Shown: positions 34,846-47,700 of the stretch, one piece after another
Numbering within the stretch: position 1 is the stretch's first letter
Layout of the letters: each line of letters opens with the position of its first letter
Source: Punica granatum
Taxonomy: Eukaryota; Streptophyta; Magnoliopsida; Myrtales; Lythraceae
Reading direction: 5' to 3'
Length of the DNA stretch: 64,000 bases
Assembly: GCF_007655135.1 (NCBI RefSeq)
Contig: NW_022204047.1
Coordinates: 1 to 64,000 of the forward strand
Notes under the pieces: generated by a model
Seen by the model: only the letters and a program-made list of their open reading frames with translations
Databases searched by the model: none
What the model was told of the DNA's origin: nothing
Translations under genes and position numbers: made by a program

Positions 34846-35930
34846 TGAATGAAGTTCTTGCTTGATACAATTTTTATCATACAACTACTTATGAGAAACA
34901 CATCAGTGACAGCATATGAAGATCAAGGGATATTGCTTGAACGAATGCGTGCATGTTGTTGTAAGTCCATTTTTTTTCTACACGGGAAATTCACCGTCCT
35001 TCGAAAACTGATCCCGACCTCTTGCAATCGTAAGACGAATTTACCAGTTAAACAAAGAAAGGTGTTTCAAAAGAGCATAGTGAGTTTCCTATTATACGTT
35101 ACACCAGAAACCATCTTGGAAGAACAAGGCATTCTTCTCTCACATGGAAAATTTATCATCAATCGCGAAAGTCAGTCCAGACCTTCTTTCATGATTAAAC
35201 CGACCTCATAGTCATAAATAATAAGATTAACTGCGATCCTTATTTTTTGTCGTACTTTTAGCGGTTAAAAAGAACAAGAACTGATTCTTTAAAAGGACCG
35301 GATAAGCTTTCTATTCCGCATTGCACCGGCGATCACCGGATCTCATGTCCTTCCTGCCCTCACTGACATCAAGTCCTCTCGTCCGTTCCGTTTACTTGTT
35401 TAGCATTCGTCAGCCACTTCTCCCGACGGGAGCCGCGTGGACGGAGTGGCTCCCCCAACGGTGCCTACCACTCTTATCTCCAAATGCCACGTGTCAATAG
35501 CTACCCAGTAAATTGACTAATCCGTCAAGGGCATTATTGTAAATTCATCCTCCACATTTTGCCATTTTTCTTTTTGCAATTATTATTTATCGGCCCATTT
35601 TCTTTGCTTAACGACATAAGGGTTATCCAGAGCAGAAAAAAAAATAAAAACAAAAAGAAAAAGACACGTGACTATTATTATTTTATATTACCAACGTAAT
35701 GTTTTTGCTTAATAAGCAGTTCTAATCCATTAAAAGGAAAAATAAGTTCGAGTCCAGATAAAGTGTTTATGAGAAATAAAAATAACTTTTATGTTCGATG
35801 TCTTGAAATTACGAATCAATGTCTCTCACAAATTTTCACACCAAATAATATTTATTTTATTATATTATTTGTTGATTAAAAAATGGTAATTTGCGAATTG
35901 GGATTTAATAAAATGCCGGGGGTCGTGTCT
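34846..35930. other. Intergenic DNA upstream of the Tubby-like gene
   Basis: A 120-codon plus-strand frame (34849-35211) contains two loosely similar halves but matches no family I know. A moderately GC-rich patch lies at 35320-35480. The last 300 bases are AT-rich and probably contain the promoter; no clear TATA box could be chosen. Confidence 0.45.
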
Positions 35931-35939
35931 CCCGGTCAC

Positions 35940-37112
35940 AGAGAGACAGTTTTAGAGAGAGAAAGCCATTTCAGACCGAGTCTGTAGAGAGAGAGAGATC
36001 TTGTGAGTTGTGAAGGGGGTGGACTGCTTTCAGTGTAAACTCCTCTGCTTAGATCTCGTTCTCCTCCTTCCTCCTCCTTTTCCCCCTTACAATCTGAGCG
36101 TGCATCTTCAACAGTGAGCTGCTGCTGCAGCAGAACCCTAAAGCTGCTTCCTTGGCTGGATACTTCTCAAACCCTAGGTGGGTCTCTGTTCCCTGCTCCC
36201 ACTTGCATCTTTGGGGTGTCTGTTTCCCCGGCAAGCCGTTAACTTTTGTGGGGGCTGTCGGATTCCGAGCTCCCAATTGGTCGTTTCCACGATCTGGGTT
36301 TTCTGCTTGTGGTTCTTGGTCTTTGGTGGGTTCCATTTCTCTGAAGACCCAGCTGTGGAACAGAGCATTTCTTCAAGTGTAGAGCTCTGTTGGTTTCCAG
36401 GCTAGAGCTGTATAGTTGGGGGAAGTTACAAAGAAAGGGAAAAAAAAAATTGTTTCTGGGTTGCCCTTGTAGCTCCGGGAAGCTCCAGGGGAGTTTTTCT
36501 TGACCAGGGGATGATAGATTGTCTGTCTCTGACCAGTGACCGGAGCTGTTGAAATATAGATATTTTATTGCCAGAAAATAAAAATATCGGGTATTGGGAA
36601 ATTTTGTGTTTTCTAATGTTTTAGGTGCTTTCACCCCAAGGCAACTTTTGGACCTGGTGAGATTTGAGCACCAGGGTTTGTGTTTTTGCTCTGCTGGGGA
36701 TTGACCACTTGAGCTGCTTATCATCTGCTTGAGCTCCTAAGGTAGAGGGAAGTTGGTTTGAATTAGCAGCAATATGAAGTTCTAATTGGGGTTTGGAGCA
36801 CAACAGAACAATTTTTCTCATAAAGTCAGGTATTTTTAGCTTCTTTGTTTATGTGTATGTCGGGTGGGTTTCTTTCCTTGGAATCATCTTTACTTGCTTT
36901 AACCTTTTTTCCCATATCTGTATTGTTTCCCCCTCTTTTTTTTCTTGGTTGTTAAGCATTTGTTGGTGGAATTTGGATATTGCCATGCTCATTATTATCG
37001 TTAATAGTACTTTATGTTAACGTTCCAGATTGTAGGTGTTGATCGACCGGAGAGGAATATATTTACGCAATTAGATTGAGTTGAAGTGCATCCGTTGGCA
37101 AAGTTGGAATAA
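35940..37112 (+). other. Long 5' leader of the Tubby-like gene, probably with an intron
   Basis: GA/CT-rich sequence starts about 35940. Candidate donors are at 36178 (CCCTAG then GTGGGT) and 36829 (AAGTCAG then GTATTT); the likely acceptor is the CCAG ending at 37029. Plant Tubby-like genes commonly have a long leader with an intron. Several short upstream ATGs exist in the unspliced sequence. Exact borders need transcript data. Confidence 0.5.
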
Positions 37113-38992
37113 ATGTCATTCCGTAGTATAGTCCGTGACATCAGGGATGGGTTTGGGAGCTTGTCAAGGCGGAGTTTTGAGGTGAGGTTGCCTGGCTCGC
37201 ACCACCAAGGGAAATCGCAGGGCTCAGTCCACGAGCTGCACGATTCGCCTCTGGTGGTTCAGACGAGCAAGTGGGCCAGCCTCCCGCCTGAGCTGCTTCG
37301 TGATGTGATCAAGCGTTTAGAGGCGAGTGAGAGCACGTGGCCTGCTCGTAAGCACGTAGTTTCCTGTGCTGGAGTGTGCAGGTCGTGGAGGGAAATGTGC
37401 AAGGAGATCGTTAACTGCCCTGAGGTATCTGGGAAGATAACCTTCCCTGTTTCATTGAAGCAGGTAGGATAAGGCAATCTATGGTAATGAGATGTTTTGT
37501 TTCCTGTTGATGAGGTCTTTAATGCCATGTTTTCATAACTGTAATGCAGCCGGGTCCTCGAGATGGGACTATTCAGTGTTTTATCAAACGGGACAAATCG
37601 AATTTAACTTATCACCTCTTCCTCTGCCTCAACCCAGGTATAGTTAAGAATTGCCGCCGACACTGATTGGGTTACATTGATGTATTACTGCTGTCTTGTA
37701 CTGGTTTTTTCTGTTAACAAATGCTTGCTTCTTTAGTCTTTCTTCTTTGTGGTTGGTTTACGGGTACTTATACTTTAATAAAAGGAAGCTCCTAAACTGA
37801 TTTTGTAGTTTGTCAGGACAGGCTTGAGTGCCTCCATTTTATAATTTTCACATAAATTTAATTTCTTTGAGACGATTAACTACTTGTTATCATTACTGAC
37901 CACGAGGTTTCCTCTCGTAAATACGTGATTCAGTACATACATATTTTTCTCAATGGCCAAAACCTATTCATAACTGGCTATGCTTTCGCAGCTCTGCTTG
38001 TTGAGAATGGAAAGTTCCTTCTTTCTGCGAAACGCACCCGGAGAACAACGTGCACTGAGTATGTAATTTCCATGCATGTTGATAACATATCAAGATCAAG
38101 CAGCACTTACATTGGTAAATTAAGGTAGGGAAGGTTAATCTACAATCATTTTCTCTGTACCATTTATCTTTGTTGTCCCGTTTGACCACATTGTTTTTTG
38201 TTAGTAAGACATGAAGGAAATGCTATTTGTTGAGATTTGCTCGTGCACAATTGTTTCAGGTCGAATTTTCTTGGCACCAAATTCATAATTTACGATACCC
38301 AGCCTCCATACAACAATGCGCAGCTTTCTTCTCCACCAGGACGAAGTCGTAGGTTCTACTCTAAGAAAGTCTCCCCGAAAGTCCCCACGGGAAGCTACAA
38401 CATTGCTCAGGTGACATACGAGCTCAACGTGTTGGGCACAAGGGGCCCACGGAGGATGCATTGCATGATGCACTCCATCCCAGCCTCTTCCCTCGCGCAG
38501 GGCGGGTCTGTCCCCGGTCAGCCTGAGCTCCTTCCCCGCTCATTGGAGGATTCCTTCCGCAGCATGTCATTTTCTAAGTCGATTGACACTTCGACAGAGT
38601 TCAGCAGTTCCCGATTCTCCGACATCTTGGGGCCATTGGGTGAGGAGGGCGGAGATGAGGAGAGGAAGGAGGGGCCTCTGGTACTCAAGAACAAGGCACC
38701 TAGATGGCACGAGCAGCTACAGTGCTGGTGCCTCAACTTCCGTGGCAGGGTGACAGTGGCATCTGTGAAGAACTTCCAGCTGATTGCTGCGAATCCACCC
38801 AGTAATAGCACTGGCCCTGCACCGTCATCTTCTCAGCCTGGGAGCTCTCAGACCGACCATGATAAGATCATTCTCCAGTTTGGTAAGGTTGGGAAGGACA
38901 TGTTCACAATGGATTATCGTTACCCACTCTCTGCATTTCAGGCTTTCGCCATCTGCCTGACGAGCTTCGACACCAAATTGGCTTGTGAATAG
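37113..38992 (+). CDS. Tubby-like F-box protein (TLP/TULP family), 434 aa
   Basis: Substrate adaptor for SCF-type ubiquitin ligases. The Tubby domain of the family binds phosphatidylinositol phosphates and can tether the protein to the plasma membrane. Four coding exons: 37113-37463, 37550-37637, 37992-38124 and 38260-38992, all GT-AG, totalling 1305 bases. The F-box lies at about residues 52-107 ([20 protein letters not shown], then [17 protein letters not shown]). The Tubby barrel runs from about 118 to the end, with [54 protein letters not shown] and the C-terminal [20 protein letters not shown] and TKLACE ending. The length is normal for plant TLPs (about 380-450). A Ser-rich, low-conservation insert occupies about 310-385. 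No lesion was seen; the start is the family's [20 protein letters not shown]. Confidence 0.95.
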
Positions 38993-40540
38993 CGAGAAGC
39001 TCGGAGAAAGAGGGTAAGCTGTTTAAAGAAATTGGGAGAGAGATTTGTGTTTGTGAAATTTAGAGAAGTGATAGGTCATAGGTAATGGTCTGCAAGGATG
39101 ATGCAACTGATGTATGCTGTTCCTGTAAAAGAAGGGATTAGGAGAACTCTTGAATTGCGTTAGCCTTCATTTGTTTCCTAATGTTTTTCTCCTGTCAAAG
39201 TGTGTCTTAGTTGTAAATGCTGTCATCGTCTTTCCCTTTTCGCTTACTATTGTAGTTGCTATCGTTCAGAATGTCATTTAAGAAGTTCAAACAGGAAATT
39301 TCCGCTCGAACGTGACTTCTCCAGTTGAATGTTGGTTTAGCAATTTCGGGGAAGAATTGCTGCTTCTGAACTTAAAGATATGAATGACGGAGCATTTCGT
39401 GTTTTTTCACCGTCTGTAAGTGCTTCATCTGCTGAGCTCAATTCAGATGTCGCTGGGCCCCAGTTGGGGTTCAGGCAGTTTCAAGCAGAGCATCCAGCAG
39501 CTATCACCTCTTTCTGAAAGGAAAGTGATGTTAGGTTGGGTAGATATGAACAGTTCATTTTATCGTTTACAATGCTGTTTTGTACGAGCACGTATATCCT
39601 GTATAATATCACCAGAGACTCTCATGCTCGGAATGACTGAGCGTGCACTGAGCTGATAGTTTTCCGTGGATATGCGACGTACAGTCGGGATGGAGATGGG
39701 ATGAGAGGACTTCTCCTTGTTCTGCTGATCACTCAACATAAGTGCCAGTCATTCAATTCAATCTTCTTCGGTTGATTTAACAATTATAGCCCAAGATTAT
39801 TAATGATAGTTCTTTTTACAGTGCAGCTGCGTGATCATCTATGCGACTACATTCATCAGGGAACATTCATACTGTTTCTTTCCTCAATGAACAATCATAG
39901 CGCAAGATCGTGAATGATACTTCTTTCTACAATGAACGTTCATAACCTTTCTGCTCGACACATTCTCGGCATTGAGCAAATCATCTTCTGCTAGAAAAAT
40001 CCATTGTCAGTTAATAGAGACCTGTACTTCTAATCAGCTGACTGAACAGTATTAATACTGCATACCGGAGGTTTCAAGATCCAAGAGTTAATTACCGGAA
40101 AAATCGCAGTCTGAACATACAACACTGGAAGGAGAAGCATGCTAGTTCAAACCGATTGTTAGATCTTACGATCGGATATAGATATTTGCCTTGAAAGGGC
40201 TAGTTTGCTTCCACTAAATTAAGTTGGCTCCTTAATTTTCTACACTTGGACGACAGAAATGAAGATCAGAAACATCTAAGCTGAGTTTACATTTATATAC
40301 GTTTATTCCTCTTAAGTACCAGAGGTATTAGCCAGCCCAAACCTCTTGAATTTCTGACGATCTCGACTCTTGACAGAAGAGTTGCTTGTTGGAAGTCGAC
40401 TTTCTATAGTTCCGCTCCGCTCGGGACGAAGAGGAAAAAAAATTTGCAGATGGGTCTCAGCTGCTAAGAATTAGGCTGCTGAGAAGGTAGAGGAATGACA
40501 GAGTCTTCAGAAGTGAGCACAGCTTTCCTTTCATATCTCC
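38993..40540 (+). other. 3' UTR of the Tubby-like gene and downstream DNA with a weak tandem repeat
   Basis: The 3' UTR probably covers the first few hundred bases; no single poly(A) signal stands out. A unit of about 110 bases beginning AACAATTATAGCCCAAGATT at 39779 recurs from 39891 (AACAATCATAGCGCAAGATC). No gene was recognised. Confidence 0.45.
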
Positions 40541-40701
40541 TTTCCTATGCATAATTATCAGAGGGAAGTGCCAATCCAAATCTGCACTTCATACTCTCTT
40601 CTACATGTCCTCTGTCTCTCATGGAGGCTTGAAGAGACTCCATGTCTCTTCTCTCCGAGCTCCCTCGCCTTCCATCATCAGCACTTCAGAGGATCAAAAG
40701 A

Positions 40702-40711
40702 AGCAGAAGAA

Positions 40712-40770
<59 letters not shown>

Positions 40771-40781
40771 AGAAGAAGAAG
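40702..40781 (+). repeat. (AAG)n microsatellite
   Basis: About 26 triplets of AAG/GAA with a few AGG interruptions. It creates poly-Glu and poly-Lys open frames that should not be taken for genes. Confidence 0.9.
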
Positions 40782-42667
40782 ATGTAGATGAATGTCTCCC
40801 CCACTCCATCCCCTGTCTCTTTCTCGTTATATTTATACAAAGAAAGATAACATATATATATATATATGTGTGTGTGGTCCTTTGGAATTAACAAGTGAGG
40901 TAGCTCAAAACAAGAGATTGCAGGTGGAAGTCAGCAGCGGCTAAACTAAAAAGTTATACAGATGACAATAAACATTGGAAAAGCGGGGTGATTCGCTATT
41001 ATTAAGATATAATCCCATATCGAGAAAGCGAAAGGCCATGCCAATGCCTGGTCGTAAAACAAATTAAAAAAAATATCATCGATGGGTCTCGTGTGTATGT
41101 GACCCATCCCTGACAGGTATGTATGAAAGGGGAGAAAAACAAAATGGTGATTTTAATTTAACAGAAGGGGAAAGCTGAGAGAATCATTTCATTCCTGAAA
41201 TGGTGATGTGTGTGGTCAGTGGATTCCTTTGGCATGCACTGACCCCTTTGATTCCTATACTCACAGCTCACAGCTCACAGCTCAGAAAGAACGCCCTGCC
41301 TTTTACTTCTCTATAGATACCCGAAGATATTGGGTGTGTACTTGTGTAAAACTTCACTCCTGAATGACAAGTGTCCCACCATATACTCTCTCTCTTTCTT
41401 ATCTTACACGTGTTATTCATGAGTGGAGTCTTACACAACCAAATAGTTGTGTTTTCCTCACCCATTATTTTCTCATTATTATTATTATGGTTGGTTCCTG
41501 CAAATAGTTGGAAAAGCTATGTGAGCAGGGTTTTCCTATTCACATGTAGATAGCAAGAAAGCTGGATACTCATAAACACCAGGGAAAAACTGATTACAGT
41601 TATGAATTCCGGTTGAACCGATAACTTTATTCTCGGAATTTGGAATTCGGTGCATTGATCTAGTTAGTGAGCGGGGCTTAGATTAGGGAAGAATCTCTAA
41701 TTAATAGATTCAACAATTTGGGAACATGGTCCTGGCTATGCAATGTATATACAACTAGACAATTTGCTAAGAATTAATAACATTTTGTTCCATCGAGGTG
41801 GTAAGTGATTCACAATTGGTAATCATGCCGAAGGAGGATCTAATCCTCTTCAGTTCATGCCACAAATTTGTCCTAAAAGTACTGAGATTCGCCTGTTTTT
41901 TGATATGGCGGAAGAGGTGGAGTCGTCAAGGCGTGCATGGAGTGCGGGTCTGGGGCAGTCCTTGTCCGTCCAACAAAAGAAGGAAGCAGCGATGTCGAAC
42001 TTCGATATGGTTACTTGGATCTTCCATGACCAAACCCTCTGGAAATTTCGTATAGTTTGAAAGGCCTACTCCTCAATAAAAAGTCAAAATCAGGGTCCAC
42101 CAAGGGATCCTCCCACTGTCGATATTATAATCATCACCACATAATCATCTTCCCCGCTTTACCCATGAAGAGAACATCTCCCTTTTGCACAATGGAGATT
42201 TTCTTTTCCCTCAAAACGAATCCGTATCTCAAAGAGAGAGATTGTTCTAATTATACTTTGAGTAATATATATAAGATATCAATTGATTTGAGAGAGAGAG
42301 AGAGAGAGGTTGAAGAAAAGAGTTGGTGGAGCACTCGATGTATGATCCTAGGGAATACATGAATACTGTAGTGGTTAAAGAATAGAAAAGGAATAGCCAT
42401 TGGACTTCCATCACTTTTTTCTTTTTTAAACTTTTTAGAAGATAATACTAATAATTATGAAGATGGGCACATGAACATGGTCAATTGTCACATGAAGATG
42501 GCCGATGTGCCCAAGTGGAGATTTCACTCATTTCAAGTCATTTCATTCTCCTTTATGAATAAGGATAAACAGGTACTTCGATAAGAAGTACTAGGATTGC
42601 CATTTCATATAGTTTTGTCATGTTTACATCAAATATTTACAACAATTCTCAAGCAAAAAAAAAAATA

Positions 42668-42698
<31 letters not shown>

Positions 42699-42760
42699 CA
42701 TAAACCACAATTATTTTATGAGAAATTTTACATATCAGTTGTAAGCATATCGTTTCAGTC
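40782..42760. other. Intergenic DNA, no supported gene
   Basis: Mixed AT-rich sequence with a GA run at about 42289-42308 and an (AT)n run at about 42665-42686. Frames at 41798-42060 overlap each other without coding character. Confidence 0.5.
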
Positions 42761-42764
42761 CATA

Positions 42765-42835
42765 CTTGGTCAGGTTAGGGATTGAACTTGAGATAACGAT
42801 AAATCAAGAGAGAACCCCATCAGCATTAAAGTTCA
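42765..42835 (-). mobile_element. Possible tRNA-derived SINE fragment
   Basis: The minus strand reads GGTTCTCTCTTGATTTATCG followed by a B-box-like CTCAAGTTCAATCCCTAACC. It resembles the head of SINE family A but has no recognisable body, so the assignment is weak. Confidence 0.3.
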
Positions 42836-43479
42836 CTTTTCAAGTTTCGCTTTGATATCTTACTGTGCATGTAGTTCATTATAGATTGAGAGATATCAAA
42901 TCACTTATAATATATAAAAGTTGGGCGCACATAGACAAAAAGTACAACATAAACGAAATTACAAACTCTCAGCTCTATATTGCATTGACCTTTCTATTTC
43001 AGTTCAATGAACTTACATTATAATTTGCTTGTATCATATTCTACGCATTTTAATTATGTTTCCGTATCATTTGTAAGTAATAATATATAACTAAATTTCT
43101 TGAAAAATAAAAAATTTCTCGATAATTGGAGAGCACCCCTCGATGCATGTGATATTATTCAAGTTCAATGTCCGATATCCCTATAAATACAAGGCACAAA
43201 AACTTGGATCTTCATCGATGAAGTTGCTTCCTTTAATCATTGGGCCAATGCTATTAGAGTTATATTACATGAATATTGTTATACGCATTTCTACTAGGCC
43301 GGATTACATATTTGTCTACGCCCACGATTTCTATCATTTGTTAGGTCTACTTGGTAAAAACATGTAGTTATTTTATATATTTTTTCTTCATATATATTAT
43401 GTGTTAATTACCTACTTTAGATCCTATAAAAATTGACAAAAAAATTACCACGACACGTGAATTAAACTAATTCCAATTA

Positions 43480-44010
43480 AAAAAGATGTACCATGGTAGA
43501 AGCTCCCCCACCTGTGATACCTTTGCTCCCTCTCCCTTTCGGAGAGAGAGAGAGAGAACCGGGTAGCTTGGCAAGAGCTCCCCTGCCTGCGATTCACCCC
43601 GAGCGAAGTTGCAATTGACTTCTCAGGCCTTCAACGACCCGCCTACTAGGGTGTTCATCGGTGGGGGAGCCCCTGCCAGAGCTCTCTCGCTATTCCCTCT
43701 CTCTTATAAGGGAGAGAATATAGAGGGGAGAGCTTTGGTGGGAGCTCCCCTTTATTAAATTTTTTTTTGCCATTTTTTTAAAAGAGAAAAATGGCGTAAA
43801 TTTTAGAGTTTGAGATTAAATAACATTGTCAATTTAAATAGGAGGCCACATCAGATTATCATTTTGTTACTTTAACGAATGACTATTCTGATAGACGAAA
43901 TTAATGTTAGAGGATGGTTTTGGTGGTAAAATTTTTTTGAGAGCCAAAGTCGTGACCGATTTAAACTTGAAGAATCATTTTGAGAGTGAATGGTCTATGG
44001 TACAATTGGG
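43480..44010. mobile_element. Possible truncated Mutator-like element with GC-rich core
   Basis: A GC-rich segment (43500-43745) is bounded by AGCTCCCCCACC and its inverse GGTGGGAGCTCCCC. It is followed by an AT-rich arm (43760-44010) containing GTCGTGACCGATTTAAAC and GAGAGCCAAAG blocks, of the kind seen in MULE arms. No matching left arm or target duplication was found, so the element is incomplete or misassigned. Confidence 0.3.
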
Positions 44011-44223
44011 TAGCACCATGCAAATAAAATTAGTTACTTCAATTCGTACTAATTTATACGAATTTTTAGTAAATTACTTATAGAGAAATTAATAAGTTCT
44101 ACCCACAAAAAGAAATAAAGTAAGTTGAATAAATTTCAAAATAAATTACACACCTTTCGCTATAAATTATTCAAAATTTGAAATAAAGTACACAAATTTT
44201 AAAGAATTTTACTTACACATTTA

Positions 44224-44455
44224 TGGTTTGTTTGGTTTCATAATATGATTTTAAAATCGTACTTTAATTTAATTCTACTCATAATAAAACAAAATAACTT
44301 ATACAAAGTCAAAGGGTGGGCCCCATTTATATCACTCTTTTTCCACAACAAAACAAAATAACTCATATAAAGTCAAATGGTGTGCTCCATTTATACCACT
44401 CTTTTTTAAAATTAAAATCTAATTTTAAAATCTTACTTTGAAATCAAACGCAGTA
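44224..44455. mobile_element. Tourist-like (PIF/Harbinger) MITE, 232 bp
   Basis: The ends pair as TGGTTTGTTTGGTTTCA and, complemented, TACTGCGTTTGATTTCA, followed by shared TTTTAAAAT blocks. TTA trinucleotides flank both ends (44221-44223 and 44456-44458), the usual Tourist target duplication. The interior holds an imperfect tandem duplication of about 60 bases built on ACAAAATAACT and GTCAAAGGGTG. There is no coding capacity. Confidence 0.6.
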
Positions 44456-44706
44456 TTAGTAATTTATTTGATGGTATAGTGCAACCAAATTTATTGATTG
44501 CACCATATAATTCCCCATTGATATAGTTTTTCAAGCTATGTAATTTATCCTCTCTGGTAATGACAATAATATCTTAAAATACCCATGATTTACCATTTTA
44601 ACGCATCTTTAGAGTAATTTACTATGCTGCATCAATAGACCTTCCCATATAAATGTGGCGCTGCTTCAGTCAATGTCCATGACGGGTTCCCTTCCCGCCA
44701 TTATCA

Positions 44707-47700
44707 ATGCTGGAGGCGAAGAGTCTGTTGAAGGCGTCGGTGCCTCCGTCTCTGATTCAGAACCCATCTCCGGGGAGCCTCCAATCCACCCGCCTCGCTC
44801 TCCATGTACAGTACAGCACAGCCCTTCTTCCATTTCTCCGCCACCCCCCCTTCTTCCAAAACCCTAAATACTCTCGTCTCCTCCTCTGTCTCTGTCAAAT
44901 TTCTGATTGACTTCTCACTGCTCTGGCTTGTTCAGGTGGACGAGGATGGCTCTGCTTGCTGTGTTTACATTGCCTCCGGCTGCAATGTTTATAAACTCAA
45001 GGTCGAGATTCGGATTCCTTTTTACTTGCTTTCATCGTCGTATGTGGGGGATTTCATTTCTCAGTCTAAAGTTTTGATTTTGCTTTTCGCGCACGAGCTG
45101 CTTGTGGCCATCATATGAAATGGGCAATTATGGATTGGATTCTTTCGGTTGATTTCGGGCCAAATGACGTGGACTCTGCGAGAAACCTTAATGATTTGTT
45201 GCCAAGTTAGTTCGTAGAATCTCATTTTGCCCTCTGAAGAATGGTGTCGGAACAACTGACTTGCAAGGTCATCTGCCATTCCTGTTAAATCAATAGATAG
45301 TGTTATGTCGGGCTGTGGTGCTAAGTTAGCTGAGACTCAACCTTTTTCGGGGTGCAAAAGTGGTCCCATTGTCGAACTCAATGCGAGTGGAAGAGACGCT
45401 TGAGTAATTGTTTCTTAAAACAACTGTACTGCTCTGGATAGTCATGTTTTCATTCTGAATACTCCAAATGAGTGCCAAAATGGCGCACACAATTTGTTCG
45501 TAAAGAAGGCAGTTTCTGTGAATTTCGGATGTGCAATTTGGTTATGTTTGAAGATTGTTCTGTAGGTGCCTTCTGAGGATGCTTTGGTTAGTGAGGGCAA
45601 AGACAACCTCCTGATTCCTTTTCACACGCAGGTATCCTGTGACCCTCTAAGTTCACTTTCTGGCTTTCACAATTATTGCCGAATTTGAACCATAAACGAA
45701 TTCCAATTTCTTCTGGCCCATTTGGAAAATCTGCATTCTATCGCTCCTGTCTTTATTCACTTTGGGTATTAATAGTGTAACTGATCATGTTGCCTATTTG
45801 AAGATTACAGATTCTGTATTAGTCAATCGATGCCCTCATCGTTCGGAAATTCAAAGCATAATTCTTGCCGAAACTGACAGTGAGAAGATTCTTTTTTGCA
45901 AGTCACAGATTATGTTTAGTTTTTCGAAAATGTGAAGTAATGGATCTTCACATTGTTTTTTCATGACATATAGGCACTGGTCACTTGATTTTGGGAAGCG
46001 TGGATTCTTATGGCCACCTCATTGTTTCCAAACTTGATATCAGTGGTAAAAGTAAGTTTTACTTGCCTTCTTGCTGTATGAGTTGTAGTTTCTCTAATTT
46101 ATCAAAACTATAAAATCCATATTATTTTCATGGCCTATGGTGGTTATGCTTTCTATCTATTCCCATTTAAAATTTTCAGATGTGGACAAGATCACGTACT
46201 CGGTTTTGCCTCAAGATTGTGGTGTCGGTGAGGGCAGCTGGGCTGGAGTGTGCTTCAGTCCAAGTCATTGGTCCATGGTAAGTGACCTGTGCCCAACTCT
46301 TGTGCTGATTTATTTATTCCTTTGACTTCTAAGATCTCATTGGTCTAAAGGAAGGGAATGGAGTCACTGCATGAGGGGATCCAGCCTTATGTGGCGATTC
46401 CATTCCATAACACTTTCATTTTTCTGTACAAAACACGGCACAGAAGTTTTGGCATCTAAACAGGTTATCGGTCCATCCAAAATATTTATCTTTTAAACTA
46501 TAAACTATCTTCACTGAATAATTCTTTTCTCCAAATCAATGTCACCCTTTGCTTGGCATATTTCCTCTGTGAATTTGTTGTGTGGATGATAGTTGACAAT
46601 CATGTGTTGTCTTCAGCTTAAATAGTCTTGTACTGAGAAGCTTTTGGACATGCTGCACGGCTTTTTCTCTCTCTTGGACGCCTTTTCCTTTCTCTCTTCG
46701 TGCTTCTTATGGCACCAGGACCTGTTTTGGTTGCCCTTCCATTCAGTTGTTCATTCAGGATTCGTGACAAAAATAGTTCTTTGTTCTATCATGAAATTGA
46801 AGGATTTAAGTTCATGGATTAACTATTAGAGATCCTCATGTCAATTGCTATTTATTGGTTCATCATATTCATTAATGGTCATCCGATAACATCTGAATGA
46901 AGGCCAAATTCCAGAACAATGATCTGCTGTACATATATTTTAAGAATGAACTGTTATATGCTATCTTTTACACCCTTGATTGAAACGCCCAAGTGCTATG
47001 TGATCAATTCCTTAGTTTCACTAACTGCTCCAAAAATGCAGGCAGCTGTTGCACGAAGCTTCAGCAAAAGCATCGATATCTATGACCAGGATATCCATCT
47101 CCGGACATTGCGAACGTAAGTCTTTGACAATGCATTTCTTCTCCTTCCCACTCGTCATCTTTGATTATAATGTTTTCTTATCTACCTAATCGTCTTTCAG
47201 CCTGTGGTATCCATCTTCGCTGAACTTCGTACAGAACTTAGGCAGTAATGGGGGTGGAAATTCGATACTTGCTGTCACTGAAGGATGTCAGGTTTGCCCA
47301 TTGGCGACACCTAGTTTTGTCTCGTTTTCATAAGCATGTCACCCACCAGCCTGAAGGATTTTCGATAATTAAAACCTGTTGTCAATTAATGTGAACTTTA
47401 TAAGATAGAGCCAATCACTTCTCTCAACTAGAACGAAATCGAGTTAGAACTTTTTACATGAGGTTAGGTCTGTATGGAACTGCTTTACAAGGTTGGTATC
47501 GACTTACTTACTATGGAAAGTTATTAAATTGACGGCTCACATCGAGGGCCCATTCTTCAAATAAGATCAGACGAGCATTGATATCCCCGAGACTATTCTG
47601 TATCGGCCAGTCTTTTATTAGAAGTAATTTTAGTTTTTCCTGAAATGATGTTTGAGCAAGTAATTGGACTTGTCTAATTCTGGAAATATTGAACCATGAA

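Noticed and set aside
34849..35211. 120-codon plus-strand frame with two similar halves
   Set aside because: The similarity is weak, composition is non-coding and no family is recognised.
36049..36724. Overlapping open frames in the leader of the Tubby-like gene
   Set aside because: They overlap on both strands with no conserved motifs; better explained as 5' UTR and intron.
40547..40894. Poly-Glu, poly-Lys and poly-Phe open frames
   Set aside because: Produced by the (AAG)n microsatellite.
44655..44867. Alternative upstream ATG and frame for the WD gene
   Set aside because: This frame does not join in phase to the WD-encoding exon 2, whereas the ATG at 44707 does through the donor at 44806.
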